NCBI GenBank assembly: GCA_903912525.1 | Contig: CAIWHK010000003.1 | Location: 1 to 35,920 of the forward strand | Length of the DNA: 35,920 nt | Reading direction: 5' to 3' | Origin: an uncultured bacterium | GTDB lineage: Bacteria > Krumholzibacteriota > Krumholzibacteriia > LZORAL124-64-63 | In this document: piece after piece, positions 8,427 to 16,216 of the stretch | Numbering within the stretch: position 1 is the stretch's first letter | How the letters are laid out: each line of letters starts with the position of its first letter | The notes under the pieces: generated by a model | Databases searched by the model: none | Seen by the model: the letters and a program-made list of their open reading frames with translations, nothing else | Told to the model about the DNA's origin: nothing | Translations under genes and position numbers: made by a program

Positions 8427-8987
8427 TCAGTTCCTGGCCGCTGGCAGCAGCACCTTGTCGATCACATGCACGATCCCGTTGGACGCCTTGATCGAGGCGA
8501 CAATCCTGGCGCCGTCGATCGTGATCTGGCCGTCACTCACGCGAACGGTCACCCGCGTGCCGTCGACCATGCCCAGTTCCTGCCCGTCGCGCAGGCCCGC
8601 GGCGGTGTAGACGGAGGGCACCACGTGGTGCTGCAGAATGTGACGGAGCTGGGCGACGTTTTCCGGCTTGACCAGGTTCTCGACCGTGCCGGCCGGCAGC
8701 AAGGCAAAGGCCGCATTGGTGGGAGCGAAGACGGTCAGCGGGCCGGGGTTCGAGATGCCGGTCACGTAGTCCGCGGCCTTGAGCGCGGCGACCAGCGTGG
8801 TGTGGTCCGGCGAGCCGAGGGCGATGCTCACAATGTTGGTCGGATCCAGGGGCGGCGTGTCCGACTTCGCGGGCGTGGGCTGCGCCGCGGCTGCGGACTG
8901 CCCTTGCGTTGCTCCCCGCTGCCCGGAGCCTGAGTCGCAGGCCGCCAGGCAGGCCAGGATCGCGACGGTGGTCAGGAATTTCACCAT
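8427..8987 (-). CDS. fasciclin-domain lipoprotein
   Basis: A 186-residue lipoprotein. The ATG at 8987 follows GGAGG at eight bases and opens a type II signal peptide with lipobox L14-A15-A16-C17. A linker rich in Gly, Ala, Gln and Pro (18-50) leads to one fasciclin (FAS1) domain. Its H1 motif reads TVFAPTNAAFALLPAGTV and its H2-region reads DGARIVASIKASNGIVHVIDKVLLP. FAS1 domains mediate adhesion or matrix contacts. The protein is expected to be anchored by its lipid in a membrane facing the periplasm or surface. It lacks both C-terminal tail types found in its neighbours, consistent with a separate export route. Confidence 0.93.
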   Translation of the reverse strand: MVKFLTTVAILACLAACDSGSGQRGATQGQSAAAAQPTPAKSDTPPLDPTNIVSIALGSPDHTTLVAALKAADYVTGISNPGPLTVFAPTNAAFALLPAGTVENLVKPENVAQLRHILQHHVVPSVYTAAGLRDGQELGMVDGTRVTVRVSDGQITIDGARIVASIKASNGIVHVIDKVLLPAARN

Positions 8988-9220
8988 ATTGTTGCCTCCA
9001 TTCACAGGGAAGTGGTCGCGCGCGCCGGAGAGCCAACGATACCGGACGGCCGCCGGCAAATTCGGACCAATAGGTCCAATTAGGAATATATCGGACGATT
9101 TGGGTCCTGTCCACGAAATCATCGCTGTGACGGCAATCGACCTTTGTGGCTACCCCAAGCTCAATGGGCAAGGGCAACAATTCCCGCTGGGTGATTCCCG
9201 CGCCTGGATGCTACAACGGC
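8988..9220. promoter_or_regulatory. upstream region of the fasciclin gene with a palindrome
   Basis: The inverted repeat GGACC-AATA-GGTCC (9064-9077) is followed by an AT-rich stretch containing TATATT on the minus strand and, at about 9093-9107, a related GGAC..GGTCC pair. This may be an operator over the fasciclin promoter. The end nearest 9221 carries no recognisable terminator for the iron-sulfur gene. Confidence 0.35.
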
Positions 9221-10522
9221 CTACGACGATCTCGGCGCGGCCGCGCCGCCTCCCGCCTGCAAGGCGCCCAGGAAACGCGAGCGCAACGTCTCGCCGACCA
9301 GCGCCTTCTTGACCGGCGAAAGGCGCAGAAACGCGCCGACGAACGCACGCAGGAACTGGTGCGACAGCCGTTCGGGTTCGGCAAACAGCAGGTTCTGCAG
9401 GGTGCCCACTTCCAGGGCCTGCAGGATGACCCTCTCGAACGTCGACTCGGGAGGCAGCACGCGTTGCGGCCGATGTCGGAGCGTCATCGACCGGTTCGTG
9501 CACGCGAGCGCACACACACCGCACCCGATGCATATCGATTCATCGACCGCGGGCCGCGCCTTCTTCCGGCCCTCCGGCTCGGCCAGCCGTTCGAGGGAAA
9601 TCGCGTTGATGGGACAGGCTTTCATGCACTTCAGACATCCATTGCACGTGGCGTCCTCGACCTTCGCGAGGTAGCTGGATGTCACCACCGTGTGCGGGTA
9701 GCCGAACTGGCTGATGCCGAGCAGCATGTTGCAGCAGCACCCGCAGCACATGCACATGAAGCTCACGCCGTTCTGCACATTGTCGGCGTTCATCACGAGC
9801 CCCATGTCCCTTGCCTGGGCCAGCCGATCGAGCATCTCGCTCTTGTCGATCGACCGCGCCAGCTTGCGGCGGGTCAGGTATTCGGCCGCTGTTCCCATCG
9901 ACGTGCACGTCTCAAGCGGCACCTGGCACCGCTTCAGGCCCAGGTGCGACTTCTCGTGGCGGCACGAGCAGATGCCGACGGCGAATTTCGTCTGCGATTC
10001 GACGATCGCCACGGCCTTCTCGTAATCGAGCACCTCGACATGATCCGCCGGTGCGACGGCCTGCACGTGCGGCAGCGTGCGCATCATCTGCAACTGCTGT
10101 CCCGCGCCGAGGTTGGCCTCCCAGATCCCGCCGGTCGACAGGTAGTCGTGAAACAGCCGGGCACACTCCTTAGAGTCGACGCCGTCGCCGGTCCGCATCA
10201 TCGTGAACTCGAAGATCCCAATGGCCAGCGGCGATGGGATGTAGCGGTACCGGCCTCCCAGGTCCATGTCCATGACGAGGCCCTTCGTGCACAGGGCTTC
10301 GAGCACGCGTTCCAGGGTGGCACGGGGGTAGCCCGTCGTCTTTTCGAGATGCTCGATCGTGGTCGGTCCGTACGGCATGCGAACGACGAGGTCGGCCTCC
10401 TCGGCCGAGTACAACTCCTTCAGGAGCGCGTGGAAGGCGTCGTTCCACGGGGCCCTGAGGGTCAGCCCGTCGATCTTCCTGCCAAGTTCGCGATAGGCGT
10501 CTTTTCCGACCAGATGACCCAT
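9221..10522 (-). CDS. cysteine-rich 4Fe-4S protein with N-terminal winged-helix-like domain
   Basis: A 433-residue soluble protein; GAGAGG sits seven bases before the ATG at 10522. Residues about 45-95 resemble a winged helix (TIEHLEKTTGYPRATLERVLEAL, split here only for description). Residues 185-206 hold CSCRHE then C199 and C206. A dense block follows at 257-264, CMCCGCCC. Two ferredoxin 4Fe-4S motifs come next: C293-x2-C-x2-C-x3-CP and C331-x2-C-x2-C-x3-C. The two ferredoxin clusters argue for electron transfer. The other cysteine groups recall a family of uncharacterised ferredoxin-like proteins in anaerobes. There is no signal peptide, so it is cytoplasmic. The partner is unknown; the neighbours are exported proteins and give no hint. 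Confidence 0.8.
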   Translation of the reverse strand: MGHLVGKDAYRELGRKIDGLTLRAPWNDAFHALLKELYSAEEADLVVRMPYGPTTIEHLEKTTGYPRATLERVLEALCTKGLVMDMDLGGRYRYIPSPLAIGIFEFTMMRTGDGVDSKECARLFHDYLSTGGIWEANLGAGQQLQMMRTLPHVQAVAPADHVEVLDYEKAVAIVESQTKFAVGICSCRHEKSHLGLKRCQVPLETCTSMGTAAEYLTRRKLARSIDKSEMLDRLAQARDMGLVMNADNVQNGVSFMCMCCGCCCNMLLGISQFGYPHTVVTSSYLAKVEDATCNGCLKCMKACPINAISLERLAEPEGRKKARPAVDESICIGCGVCALACTNRSMTLRHRPQRVLPPESTFERVILQALEVGTLQNLLFAEPERLSHQFLRAFVGAFLRLSPVKKALVGETLRSRFLGALQAGGGAAAPRSS

Positions 10523-10635
10523 GGATCTACCTCTCGCTTGTCCCTGTGTCTTCCCGGTCGTGATCGGCCGCCGCTTCCGAGAACTCCGCCTGCCTTGTCT
10601 CCGTTGCCGTAGCGTGAGGGTGAAGATGAATCAGT

Positions 10636-12930
10636 TCATCGGATCAGTACCATGCGCACAGCCTCCACTTTCCCCGCGAACTCCAGCCTCGCCAGGTAGC
10701 TGCCAGAGCCGACCTCCCGGCCCGACGCGTCCCTGCCGTCCCAGACGGCCTCGTGGCCGCCCCGCGACATGTTCTCGTCGACCAGCGTGCGGACCAGGCG
10801 GCCGGCTACGTCAAACACGGACAGCCGCACAGAGCCTGCAGCCGGCAGGTCGTACTTTATCGTCGTCCTGGGGTTAAATGGGTTCGGCCAGCAGGAGTAG
10901 AGGCGCATCGCCGACGGGCGCGGAGCCGCATCAAGGTACGCCGGCCCATACCACGTCTCCATTCCGCTCGTTGTGATTTCCTGCAGCCAATACTCCACCG
11001 CTTCTGCCGGCGGAGCTTCGTCCGAATATACATAGGATTCCTGGCCTCGAGGCAGCACCTCGCTCAAGCGAACGCGCTCGCGGCCGGGCTCCTGCCTCCA
11101 CACGAGGAAGCCCGACCTGGGGTTCGGCTGGGAAACAGACCAACAGACGGTCGCTTCATCGTCGACGCGCATTGCGGAAAATCGCGTCAGGTACGTCGCT
11201 ACTGGCGCATCCACAACCCGAATGCCGACACTCAAGCCCGAACCTGCCGCGATGGACGTGAATCCCTGATTGTCGGCAGGGGCCACCGAAGTGATGCCCC
11301 AACTCACGACCGAGCCATCCGCCTTGAGGCCCAGCGCGTGAAACTGCCCGGCCGCTATGGCAATGAAATCCCGATTGGGGGCCGGCACGACGCATTGCCC
11401 GTATTCATTCCGTCCCCATGCGGCGACTGAGCCATCAGCCCTCAGTCCCAGGCTGAAACTCGCGCCGGCGGCAATGGCCATGAAGCCCGTCGCCGGAACC
11501 GGAAGCGTGCATTGGCCGAAGTCGTTTCGACCCCACGCCACGATCGACCCGTCGGATTTCAGGCCCAAATTGTGACTTCGCCCAGATGAGACCGCGACGA
11601 AATCCGCATTGGGGGCTGGTACATTGCATTGGCCGCTTCGATTGTCCCCCCACGCGCGGACGGACCTGTCGCGTTTCAACCCAAGGCTATGGTATTCCCC
11701 CGCGGCAACAGCGGTGAACTCTGCGTTCGGTTGCGGCACATTGAGAGCGCCCCACCCGTTCTCTCCCCAAGCGACGACAGAACCGTTCGCCCCGACGCCA
11801 AGTCCGTGCAGGTAGCCAACAGCAATCGCAGTGAGCCCAGGACTGGGAGTCTGGAGGCGAATGTAGTTCGTGGCCTGGGCAATCGAGCCGTCGGTTTTCA
11901 GTGCCACATAGCCGGCGCCTCCGGCAGCGACGGCTATGAATCCCTCATTGACCTGCGGCACGTTACACTCACTGGTGCCATTGTAGCCCCAACCGCACGC
12001 CGTCCCGTCGGCGCGAATCGCCAGGCTGAAGCCGCTGCCCGCAGAAATGGCGACAAATCCTGCATTCGGCGCGGGGACGTTGCATTCTCCGCTCAGGTTT
12101 CGGCCCCAGGCCACGATCGAGCCATCAGCCTTCAAACCCAGACTGACGTTCGCGCCGGCAGCCACCGCCACGAATCCTGTGTTGGGCGAGGGGACATTGC
12201 ATTCACCATAGCCATTGGTTCCCCACCCCACGATGGTCCCATCGGCCTTCAGAGCCAATGCATGCCAGGCTCCCCCCGACACGGCCACGAATCCTTCGTT
12301 CAGGGACGGGACGTTGCACTGGGCATAGCGATTGTCTCCCCAGGCGACAACGGAGCCATCGCACCTCAACGCAACACCAAAGCCCAATCCGGCGCTGATG
12401 TCGGCAAATCCCGCATTGGGCGCCGGCACGTTGCATTGGCCGAGATCATTGGCGCCCCAGGCGGCAATCGACCCGTCGCCTTTCAGGCCGAGGGCAAAAT
12501 TCGACCCTGCCGCAACTGCCGTGAAGTTCACGTTCGGCGTGGGGCCGTTGCGCACTCCCTCGTAGTTGTATCCCCAAACGGCGATGGAACCATCCTCACG
12601 AAGAGCCATGCTCCAGAACGCGCCTGTGTCCAGGTCCACGAAGCCGCGATTGGGCGTCGGTACATTGCACTGTCCGCGGCCGTTGCCGCCCCACGCGACA
12701 ATCGACCCATCCGGCCCGAGCCCGAGGCCATGGTCTTCGCCCGCGGACACGCGAGTGAGGTCTTCCAAAGCGGCCTGCCCAACCACCGAGACACCACCCC
12801 AGCCGATGACTTCGCCTTGCCCCCTCGCTATTGAAGTGCCGCCGATGAGAGATGCTCCCAGGATGACGCATTGGAATACCCAACCATACATCCCTCGCCA
12901 GCCCGTTCGAATCGAATGCAGTGGCTTCAT
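10636..12930 (-). CDS. exported RCC1-repeat beta-propeller protein with FlgD-like C-terminal domain
   Basis: A 764-residue protein. The ATG at 12930 has GGAGG five bases upstream and starts a signal peptide with a long basic n-region (core at about 16-32). The body has 13 RCC1/BLIP-II-like units of about 39 residues plus a partial fourteenth, each with LGLK.DGS[IV].AWG.N..GQCNVP.PN..F.A[IV]AAG. Unit 8 has lost the WG motif. Residues about 545-660 include a short fibronectin-like spacer. The last 91 residues are a FlgD Ig-like domain (PNPFNP, VFDVAGRLVRTLVDE, WDGRDASGR) ending RMVLIR. RCC1 folds are protein-interaction propellers. A surface role in binding is inferred. It is separated by 113 bases from the iron-sulfur gene downstream. 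Confidence 0.9.
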   Translation of the reverse strand: MKPLHSIRTGWRGMYGWVFQCVILGASLIGGTSIARGQGEVIGWGGVSVVGQAALEDLTRVSAGEDHGLGLGPDGSIVAWGGNGRGQCNVPTPNRGFVDLDTGAFWSMALREDGSIAVWGYNYEGVRNGPTPNVNFTAVAAGSNFALGLKGDGSIAAWGANDLGQCNVPAPNAGFADISAGLGFGVALRCDGSVVAWGDNRYAQCNVPSLNEGFVAVSGGAWHALALKADGTIVGWGTNGYGECNVPSPNTGFVAVAAGANVSLGLKADGSIVAWGRNLSGECNVPAPNAGFVAISAGSGFSLAIRADGTACGWGYNGTSECNVPQVNEGFIAVAAGGAGYVALKTDGSIAQATNYIRLQTPSPGLTAIAVGYLHGLGVGANGSVVAWGENGWGALNVPQPNAEFTAVAAGEYHSLGLKRDRSVRAWGDNRSGQCNVPAPNADFVAVSSGRSHNLGLKSDGSIVAWGRNDFGQCTLPVPATGFMAIAAGASFSLGLRADGSVAAWGRNEYGQCVVPAPNRDFIAIAAGQFHALGLKADGSVVSWGITSVAPADNQGFTSIAAGSGLSVGIRVVDAPVATYLTRFSAMRVDDEATVCWSVSQPNPRSGFLVWRQEPGRERVRLSEVLPRGQESYVYSDEAPPAEAVEYWLQEITTSGMETWYGPAYLDAAPRPSAMRLYSCWPNPFNPRTTIKYDLPAAGSVRLSVFDVAGRLVRTLVDENMSRGGHEAVWDGRDASGREVGSGSYLARLEFAGKVEAVRMVLIR

Positions 12931-13087
12931 CTCGTCCTCCGCGTATCTGTCACGAAGTCGGCTGCGATGCTGCCCCGCTGCTGTGCCCAGGCACCGCCAG
13001 TCCACATCGGCGATTCTGCAAAGGCAATCGTACGATTCACCATCGCCCCGACGACGTCGCCAAGATGCCATGTCGGGTGCGGAGATC

Positions 13088-13127
13088 AGTCTACCACTAC
13101 TGTAGTCAGGATGAGCGTGCGTTTTCA
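13088..13127 (-). promoter_or_regulatory. extended -10 promoter of the RCC1 protein gene
   Basis: The minus strand reads TGG-TAGACT (13088-13093) with TGAAAACGCA upstream (TGAAAA at 13122-13127, 28-base spacer). Same layout as the promoters at 2943 and 5145. The leader to the ATG at 12930 would be about 150 bases. Confidence 0.5.
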
Positions 13128-13493
13128 ATGGAATCGTCTTCGATGCACCCCAACCAGCGAGCGTTCCCCGCGCGGCTATTGGCGCCCGAGAGCAGCCCAT
13201 TCCTGGCGGAGCCGCAGCCAGGGCCCAGATCATTGAGCCGGGCTTCCCGGTTTGCAGAATAACGGTCCAATGCGTCCGATCTGTGTCGGCAGAACCAAGG
13301 GAGGCTGCTTAGCTGAGCGGTTGCACAAGGGCGGGAGCGATGTGGCGGCAACCCGGCTGTGGTGCCATGCGAGGCGCTCCACGGCCGACAGGTTCAGGCG
13401 GCGTTGCGGCCGGGCCGGACGGCCAACTCCGGGCGCCACAGTTCGCCTGAACTATGTAGCCGTGGCGGTCGGACAGCCAACTTCCCCGGCGAC

Positions 13494-13540
13494 CGATCGG
13501 TCCGGTCTCTTGCCGGATCGACTTATCGGGAGGGACAACA
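13494..13540 (+). repeat. dispersed intergenic element, copy R4
   Basis: A diverged copy: CGATCGGTCCGGTCTCTTGCC, shortened here to its outline, then GGATCGACTTATCGGGAGGGAC. The stem CCGGAT/ATCGGG has one mismatch. It lies 20 bases past the stop of the gene at 13557. Confidence 0.65.
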
Positions 13541-13556
13541 GGGCAACCGCGTCCCG

Positions 13557-14105
13557 TTACCGGTACAGCGCCTTGACCCGGCTCCAGGTGCCGGGCTCGC
13601 TCGCCACGGGGTCCACGCACACGGCCGCCACGTTGTCGACGCGGAATTCCCAGTCCTGCAAGGTGCGCGTGCCGTCGTACTGGGTGAAGGTGATGGTCTG
13701 GGGGCCGCAGGGCAGGGTGACCGTGGCCTGCTGCCAGCCCGCGCTGGCACCCGCCGCCGAGAACGGCCAGGTTGCGCCGCCGTCGGCCGTCATGCCGAAA
13801 ATCGCCGCGCCGGACCCGGCCAGCTGGTCCAGCCGCCAGTCGAAGGTGATCTGGCAGCTGCCACCCGCCGCGCCGCAGTTGAATGTCTGGGACAGGGTTC
13901 CGGTGCAGGAGGTGCCCGTGTTCAGGTACTGGACCACCCCGCAGGCGCCGGGATTGCCGCCGCCGCCGGTGACCGCCGCGCAGCCCGTCGCCGACCATCC
14001 CACGTAACCGCTCTGGAAATCTCCGTTGACGACCTGGGCCGATGCGGCCGTGGCCAACATGGTTGCGAGGATGCCGGCGGCGAGGAACTTCGGGCTCATG
14101 TGCAT
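13557..14105 (-). CDS. small exported protein with short C-terminal W..[VL]K..YR tail (paralogue 1)
   Basis: A 182-residue exported protein. The start at 14105 follows AAAGGA at six bases; signal peptide core at about 7-20, cleavage after ASA near residue 22. The mature part starts NGDF..GYVGW, like carbohydrate-binding or jelly-roll domains that begin NGDFE. It contains paired cysteines (C43/C54 region, C67, C77, C84) and a QTFNCG..GSC segment shared with the next gene. The C-terminus reads DPVASEPGTWSRVKALYR, a tail shared by four proteins in this window. It is a paralogue of the gene at 14171-14731, 65 bases upstream, in the same orientation. Export is clear; sorting by the tail is inferred. 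No enzyme motif is seen. Confidence 0.8.
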   Translation of the reverse strand: MHMSPKFLAAGILATMLATAASAQVVNGDFQSGYVGWSATGCAAVTGGGGNPGACGVVQYLNTGTSCTGTLSQTFNCGAAGGSCQITFDWRLDQLAGSGAAIFGMTADGGATWPFSAAGASAGWQQATVTLPCGPQTITFTQYDGTRTLQDWEFRVDNVAAVCVDPVASEPGTWSRVKALYR

Positions 14106-14170
14106 GGCGGTTCCTTTCGTGGGCTGTTGGCTCTGACGATTCCAGAGAAAACAATCATGGAGACGCACAA

Positions 14171-14731
14171 CTACCGATAGGTCGCCTTGAGGCTGCTCCA
14201 CGTGCTGCCCTCGGTGGACACCGGCGGGACACAGGATGCCGTGACGTTGTCCACAAACATCATCCAGACGGAGAACGGCGAGGTGCTGGTGCTGGCCGCT
14301 GAGATCCCCAGGGTGTGCTGGCCGCAGGGCACCGAGAATTGCACCGGCGTGTACGCCGTGACCCCACCGTTGTGGTTGGCGCTGTACATCACGACGTTGT
14401 CGAGCGTGACCGTCACAACCATCTTCGACCCGACGAGCGTGTCGGTTGCGTAATCGAGCGACAGGGAGCACGAACCGTCGCTGCCGCCGCCGCAATTGAA
14501 GGTCTGCGTCAGCGTCGCCGAACCGGCATCGTTGTTCCACAGGCGTGCCCCGGGCGCCGGGTTGCCGTTGGTGGACACCGTGGCGGAGCAGCCGCCGGTG
14601 GTCGTTACCGTCCAGCCCGTCAGGCCATTGTCGAAAGTGCCGTTGAGGATTTGCGCGGTGGCCGGGAAGGCGCCCGCCAGGACCAGCGCGCCGGCGATCG
14701 CCAAATTGAGGGCAAGGGGTGCGAACCGCAT
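14171..14731 (-). CDS. small exported protein with short C-terminal W..[VL]K..YR tail (paralogue 2)
   Basis: A 186-residue exported protein. The ATG at 14731 has GGAGG eight bases upstream; signal peptide core at about 8-23, cleavage after ATA near residue 26. The mature protein starts ILNGTFDNGLTGW, matching the other paralogue's VVNGDFQSGYVGW. It also shares TLTQTFNCGGGSDGSC and a PCGQHTLGIS strand with conserved cysteines. The tail is PPVSTEGSTWSSLKATYR. Both proteins look like single jelly-roll domains, possibly sugar-binding. They probably arose by tandem duplication and may be co-transcribed (65-base gap). The family is not recognised by name. Confidence 0.8.
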   Translation of the reverse strand: MRFAPLALNLAIAGALVLAGAFPATAQILNGTFDNGLTGWTVTTTGGCSATVSTNGNPAPGARLWNNDAGSATLTQTFNCGGGSDGSCSLSLDYATDTLVGSKMVVTVTLDNVVMYSANHNGGVTAYTPVQFSVPCGQHTLGISAASTSTSPFSVWMMFVDNVTASCVPPVSTEGSTWSSLKATYR

Positions 14732-15063
14732 CAGGTCAACCTCCGACAGTCGGGGGGCAGGTGGTTTCCGGGTCGCAGCAGGGCACCCGGCACCGCAGGT
14801 CTGTGATTGTGACCGATCGGCGGCATGAATTCAAGACTATTTTGATCTTGATAATCGAACTCGGCGGCCGGGGGAGCCGCGTGCGCGTTGTGGGGCGCGG
14901 TGCCGTGACAGTGCCGGATCCGGGAATTTGCGCGCCACGATCCCGCCCCGACGGCCTCGCGGCGGTAGTCCGGTAGGCCCGTCTTCCCGACGACCGACCC
15001 GCTGCAATCCCGCCGCCCTGGCCGCCTTCATCTTCCCGCCGCAGCTGACCAAGGTGCGCCCTT

Positions 15064-15114
15064 CGCAGATCAGTCCGATTCCTTGCCAGATTGAATGAAT
15101 AGTTGGGAGACACA
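15064..15114 (+). repeat. dispersed intergenic element, copy R5
   Basis: The most diverged copy: CAGATCAGTCCGATTCCTTG, then CCAGATTGAATGAATAGTTG, then GGAGACACAG. It ends 17 bases before the -10 box of the gene at 15191, so its GGAGACA block could double as the -35 region of that promoter. Confidence 0.55.
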
Positions 15115-15128
15115 GGTCCCGGTTGCCG

Positions 15129-15137
15129 TGCTATAGT
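15129..15137 (+). promoter_or_regulatory. extended -10 promoter of the tail-bearing gene at 15191
   Basis: TG-C-TATAGT, with the hexamer at 15132-15137. GAGACA at 15108-15113 is a possible -35 box at 18-base spacing, inside repeat copy R5. The leader to the ATG is about 47 bases. Confidence 0.55.
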
Positions 15138-15190
15138 GGACAAATAGAGTCCGATAAAACAGCTACCTGCCGAACCCCGAGGAGCACCCC

Positions 15191-16009
15191 ATGCGCACCC
15201 CCATCGCCTTCTGCGGTCTGGCTTTGGCCCTGACCCTGGCCGGCACAGCCGACGCCGTGATGCCTCTTCAGAGCAACCCCGTCCCCGGCATCGGCATCAT
15301 CGTCAAGAAGCATCCCCCCGGCGGAAGCCACTTCAGCGCGCCCGGCCTGCCGGCGATCCCCGCCGACTTCTTCGGTCCCGGCTCGGCGCCGTTCAGCGGC
15401 ATCGTCGGCCTGCAGGGGCAGTGCAGCCACAATTGCGGCGGCTGCGACAACGACTGCGCAGGCGATGTGGACGATAGCCGGATCGATTACGTCGAGGACA
15501 CCGACACCGGGACCCTCGCCACCGCCATGGCGCCCATGGCCCTCTATTCGACCGCGCCGATCGAGGTCGCCGTCAACGGCGTGGCCTCGTTCTTCGACGT
15601 CTTCGTGGAGATCCGCGCCCCGGGCCCGGTGCCTGGCGCCCCCATCCCCGGCTCCCTGCAGTTGCCGCCCGGCGTGGTCCTCGCGCCGGGGACCTCGTCG
15701 GTCGTGGAGAACGGCTCCTGCGACGTGCACGCCCGGTTCACCTTCGCCGATGCCGCCACCGGCGCCGTCGTCGGGCAGGTCATCGAGGCGGACCTCCACC
15801 TTGTCTTGCAGGAGAGCAGCCTGCGGATCGCGGCCATCGGCGAGGTGCACGCGCATCGCCTGGTGCTCGGCTCGGACGGATCCGCCGCGGTGCCGTTCAC
15901 CTATGCCAGCGCGGGGGGCGCGCTGATCCTGCAGATGAAGTCGCTGTCCGAGGCACCCGTCGGCGTCGAAGACGCCAGCTGGGGCTCGCTCAAGAGCCTC
16001 TTCCGCTGA
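15191..16009 (+). CDS. exported protein with C-x3-C-x2-C-x3-C motif and short C-terminal tail
   Basis: A 272-residue exported protein, start fixed by GAGGAG six bases upstream. The signal peptide core is at 5-18 with cleavage after ADA near residue 22. Residues 78-89 carry C-x3-C-x2-C-x3-C, followed by an acidic DVDDSR segment; disulphides or a metal site are possible. Residues about 130-235 include ASFFDVFVEI, close to the TAFFDVFVRG of the convergent gene at 16217-16972. The two are probably distant relatives. The C-terminus is APVGVEDASWGSLKSLFR, the same tail as the other three small exported proteins. It is the only tail-bearing protein on the plus strand, which argues against simple co-transcription explaining the shared ending. 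No enzymatic function is recognised. Confidence 0.8.
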   Translation: MRTPIAFCGLALALTLAGTADAVMPLQSNPVPGIGIIVKKHPPGGSHFSAPGLPAIPADFFGPGSAPFSGIVGLQGQCSHNCGGCDNDCAGDVDDSRIDYVEDTDTGTLATAMAPMALYSTAPIEVAVNGVASFFDVFVEIRAPGPVPGAPIPGSLQLPPGVVLAPGTSSVVENGSCDVHARFTFADAATGAVVGQVIEADLHLVLQESSLRIAAIGEVHAHRLVLGSDGSAAVPFTYASAGGALILQMKSLSEAPVGVEDASWGSLKSLFR

Positions 16010-16026
16010 AATGGAGTGACCCATGT

Positions 16027-16058
16027 CAAGGCCGTCTTCCTCCGGGGAGGCGGCCTTG
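16027..16058 (+). terminator. strong hairpin terminating the gene at 15191
   Basis: CAAGGCCG (16027-16034) pairs with CGGCCTTG (16051-16058), with further CCTCC/GGAGG pairing inside. TCTCCGTT follows. It starts 18 bases after the stop. The 3' arm plus TGTCTCCGTTGC also recurs without a stem near 10590 and 17166. Confidence 0.7.
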
Positions 16059-16100
16059 TCTCCGTTGCGGATATCGTCGCGCATCGACGGTCGGCCGTAT

Positions 16101-16146
16101 TGAACGGTGCGATCTCTTGCCGGATGGAATATTTGGGAGGCAAAAC
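16101..16146 (+). repeat. dispersed intergenic element, copy R6
   Basis: TGAACGGTGCGATCTCTTGC, then CGGATGGAATATTTGGGAGG, then CAAAAC. It lies between two facing terminator hairpins of convergent genes, where it cannot be a promoter for either tail-bearing gene. Confidence 0.75.
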
Positions 16147-16167
16147 AGTCCGCGGGTGCACATAGAG

Positions 16168-16198
16168 AAGGCCGCCTCCCTGAAGGGAAACGGCCCTT
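16168..16198 (-). terminator. hairpin terminating the gene at 16217
   Basis: GGCCG (16170-16174) pairs with CGGCC (16191-16195), and CCCT with AGGG inside. On the minus strand the hairpin is followed by TTCTCTATG. Its stem resembles that of the facing terminator at 16027-16058 in inverted orientation. Confidence 0.65.
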
Positions 16199-16216
16199 GA
16201 CCTAGAGCACTCCATA

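Larger units (their letters stand above)
12931..13556. other. long intergenic region with promoter and repeat copy R4
   Basis: 626 bases without a credible gene. It holds the RCC1 gene promoter (13088-13127) and dispersed-element copy R4 (13494-13540). Two similar segments, CGGACGGCCAACTCC near 13419 and CGGACAGCCAACTTCC near 13469, form an imperfect direct repeat about 50 bases apart. Confidence 0.6.
14732..15190. other. divergent intergenic region with repeat copy R5
   Basis: 459 bases between divergent tail-bearing genes. An AT-rich stretch near 14825-14860 (minus strand ...AAAATAGTCTTGAATTC...) probably holds the promoter of the gene starting at 14731, but no box pair is convincing. Copy R5 and the promoter of the plus-strand gene lie at the other end. 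Confidence 0.5.
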
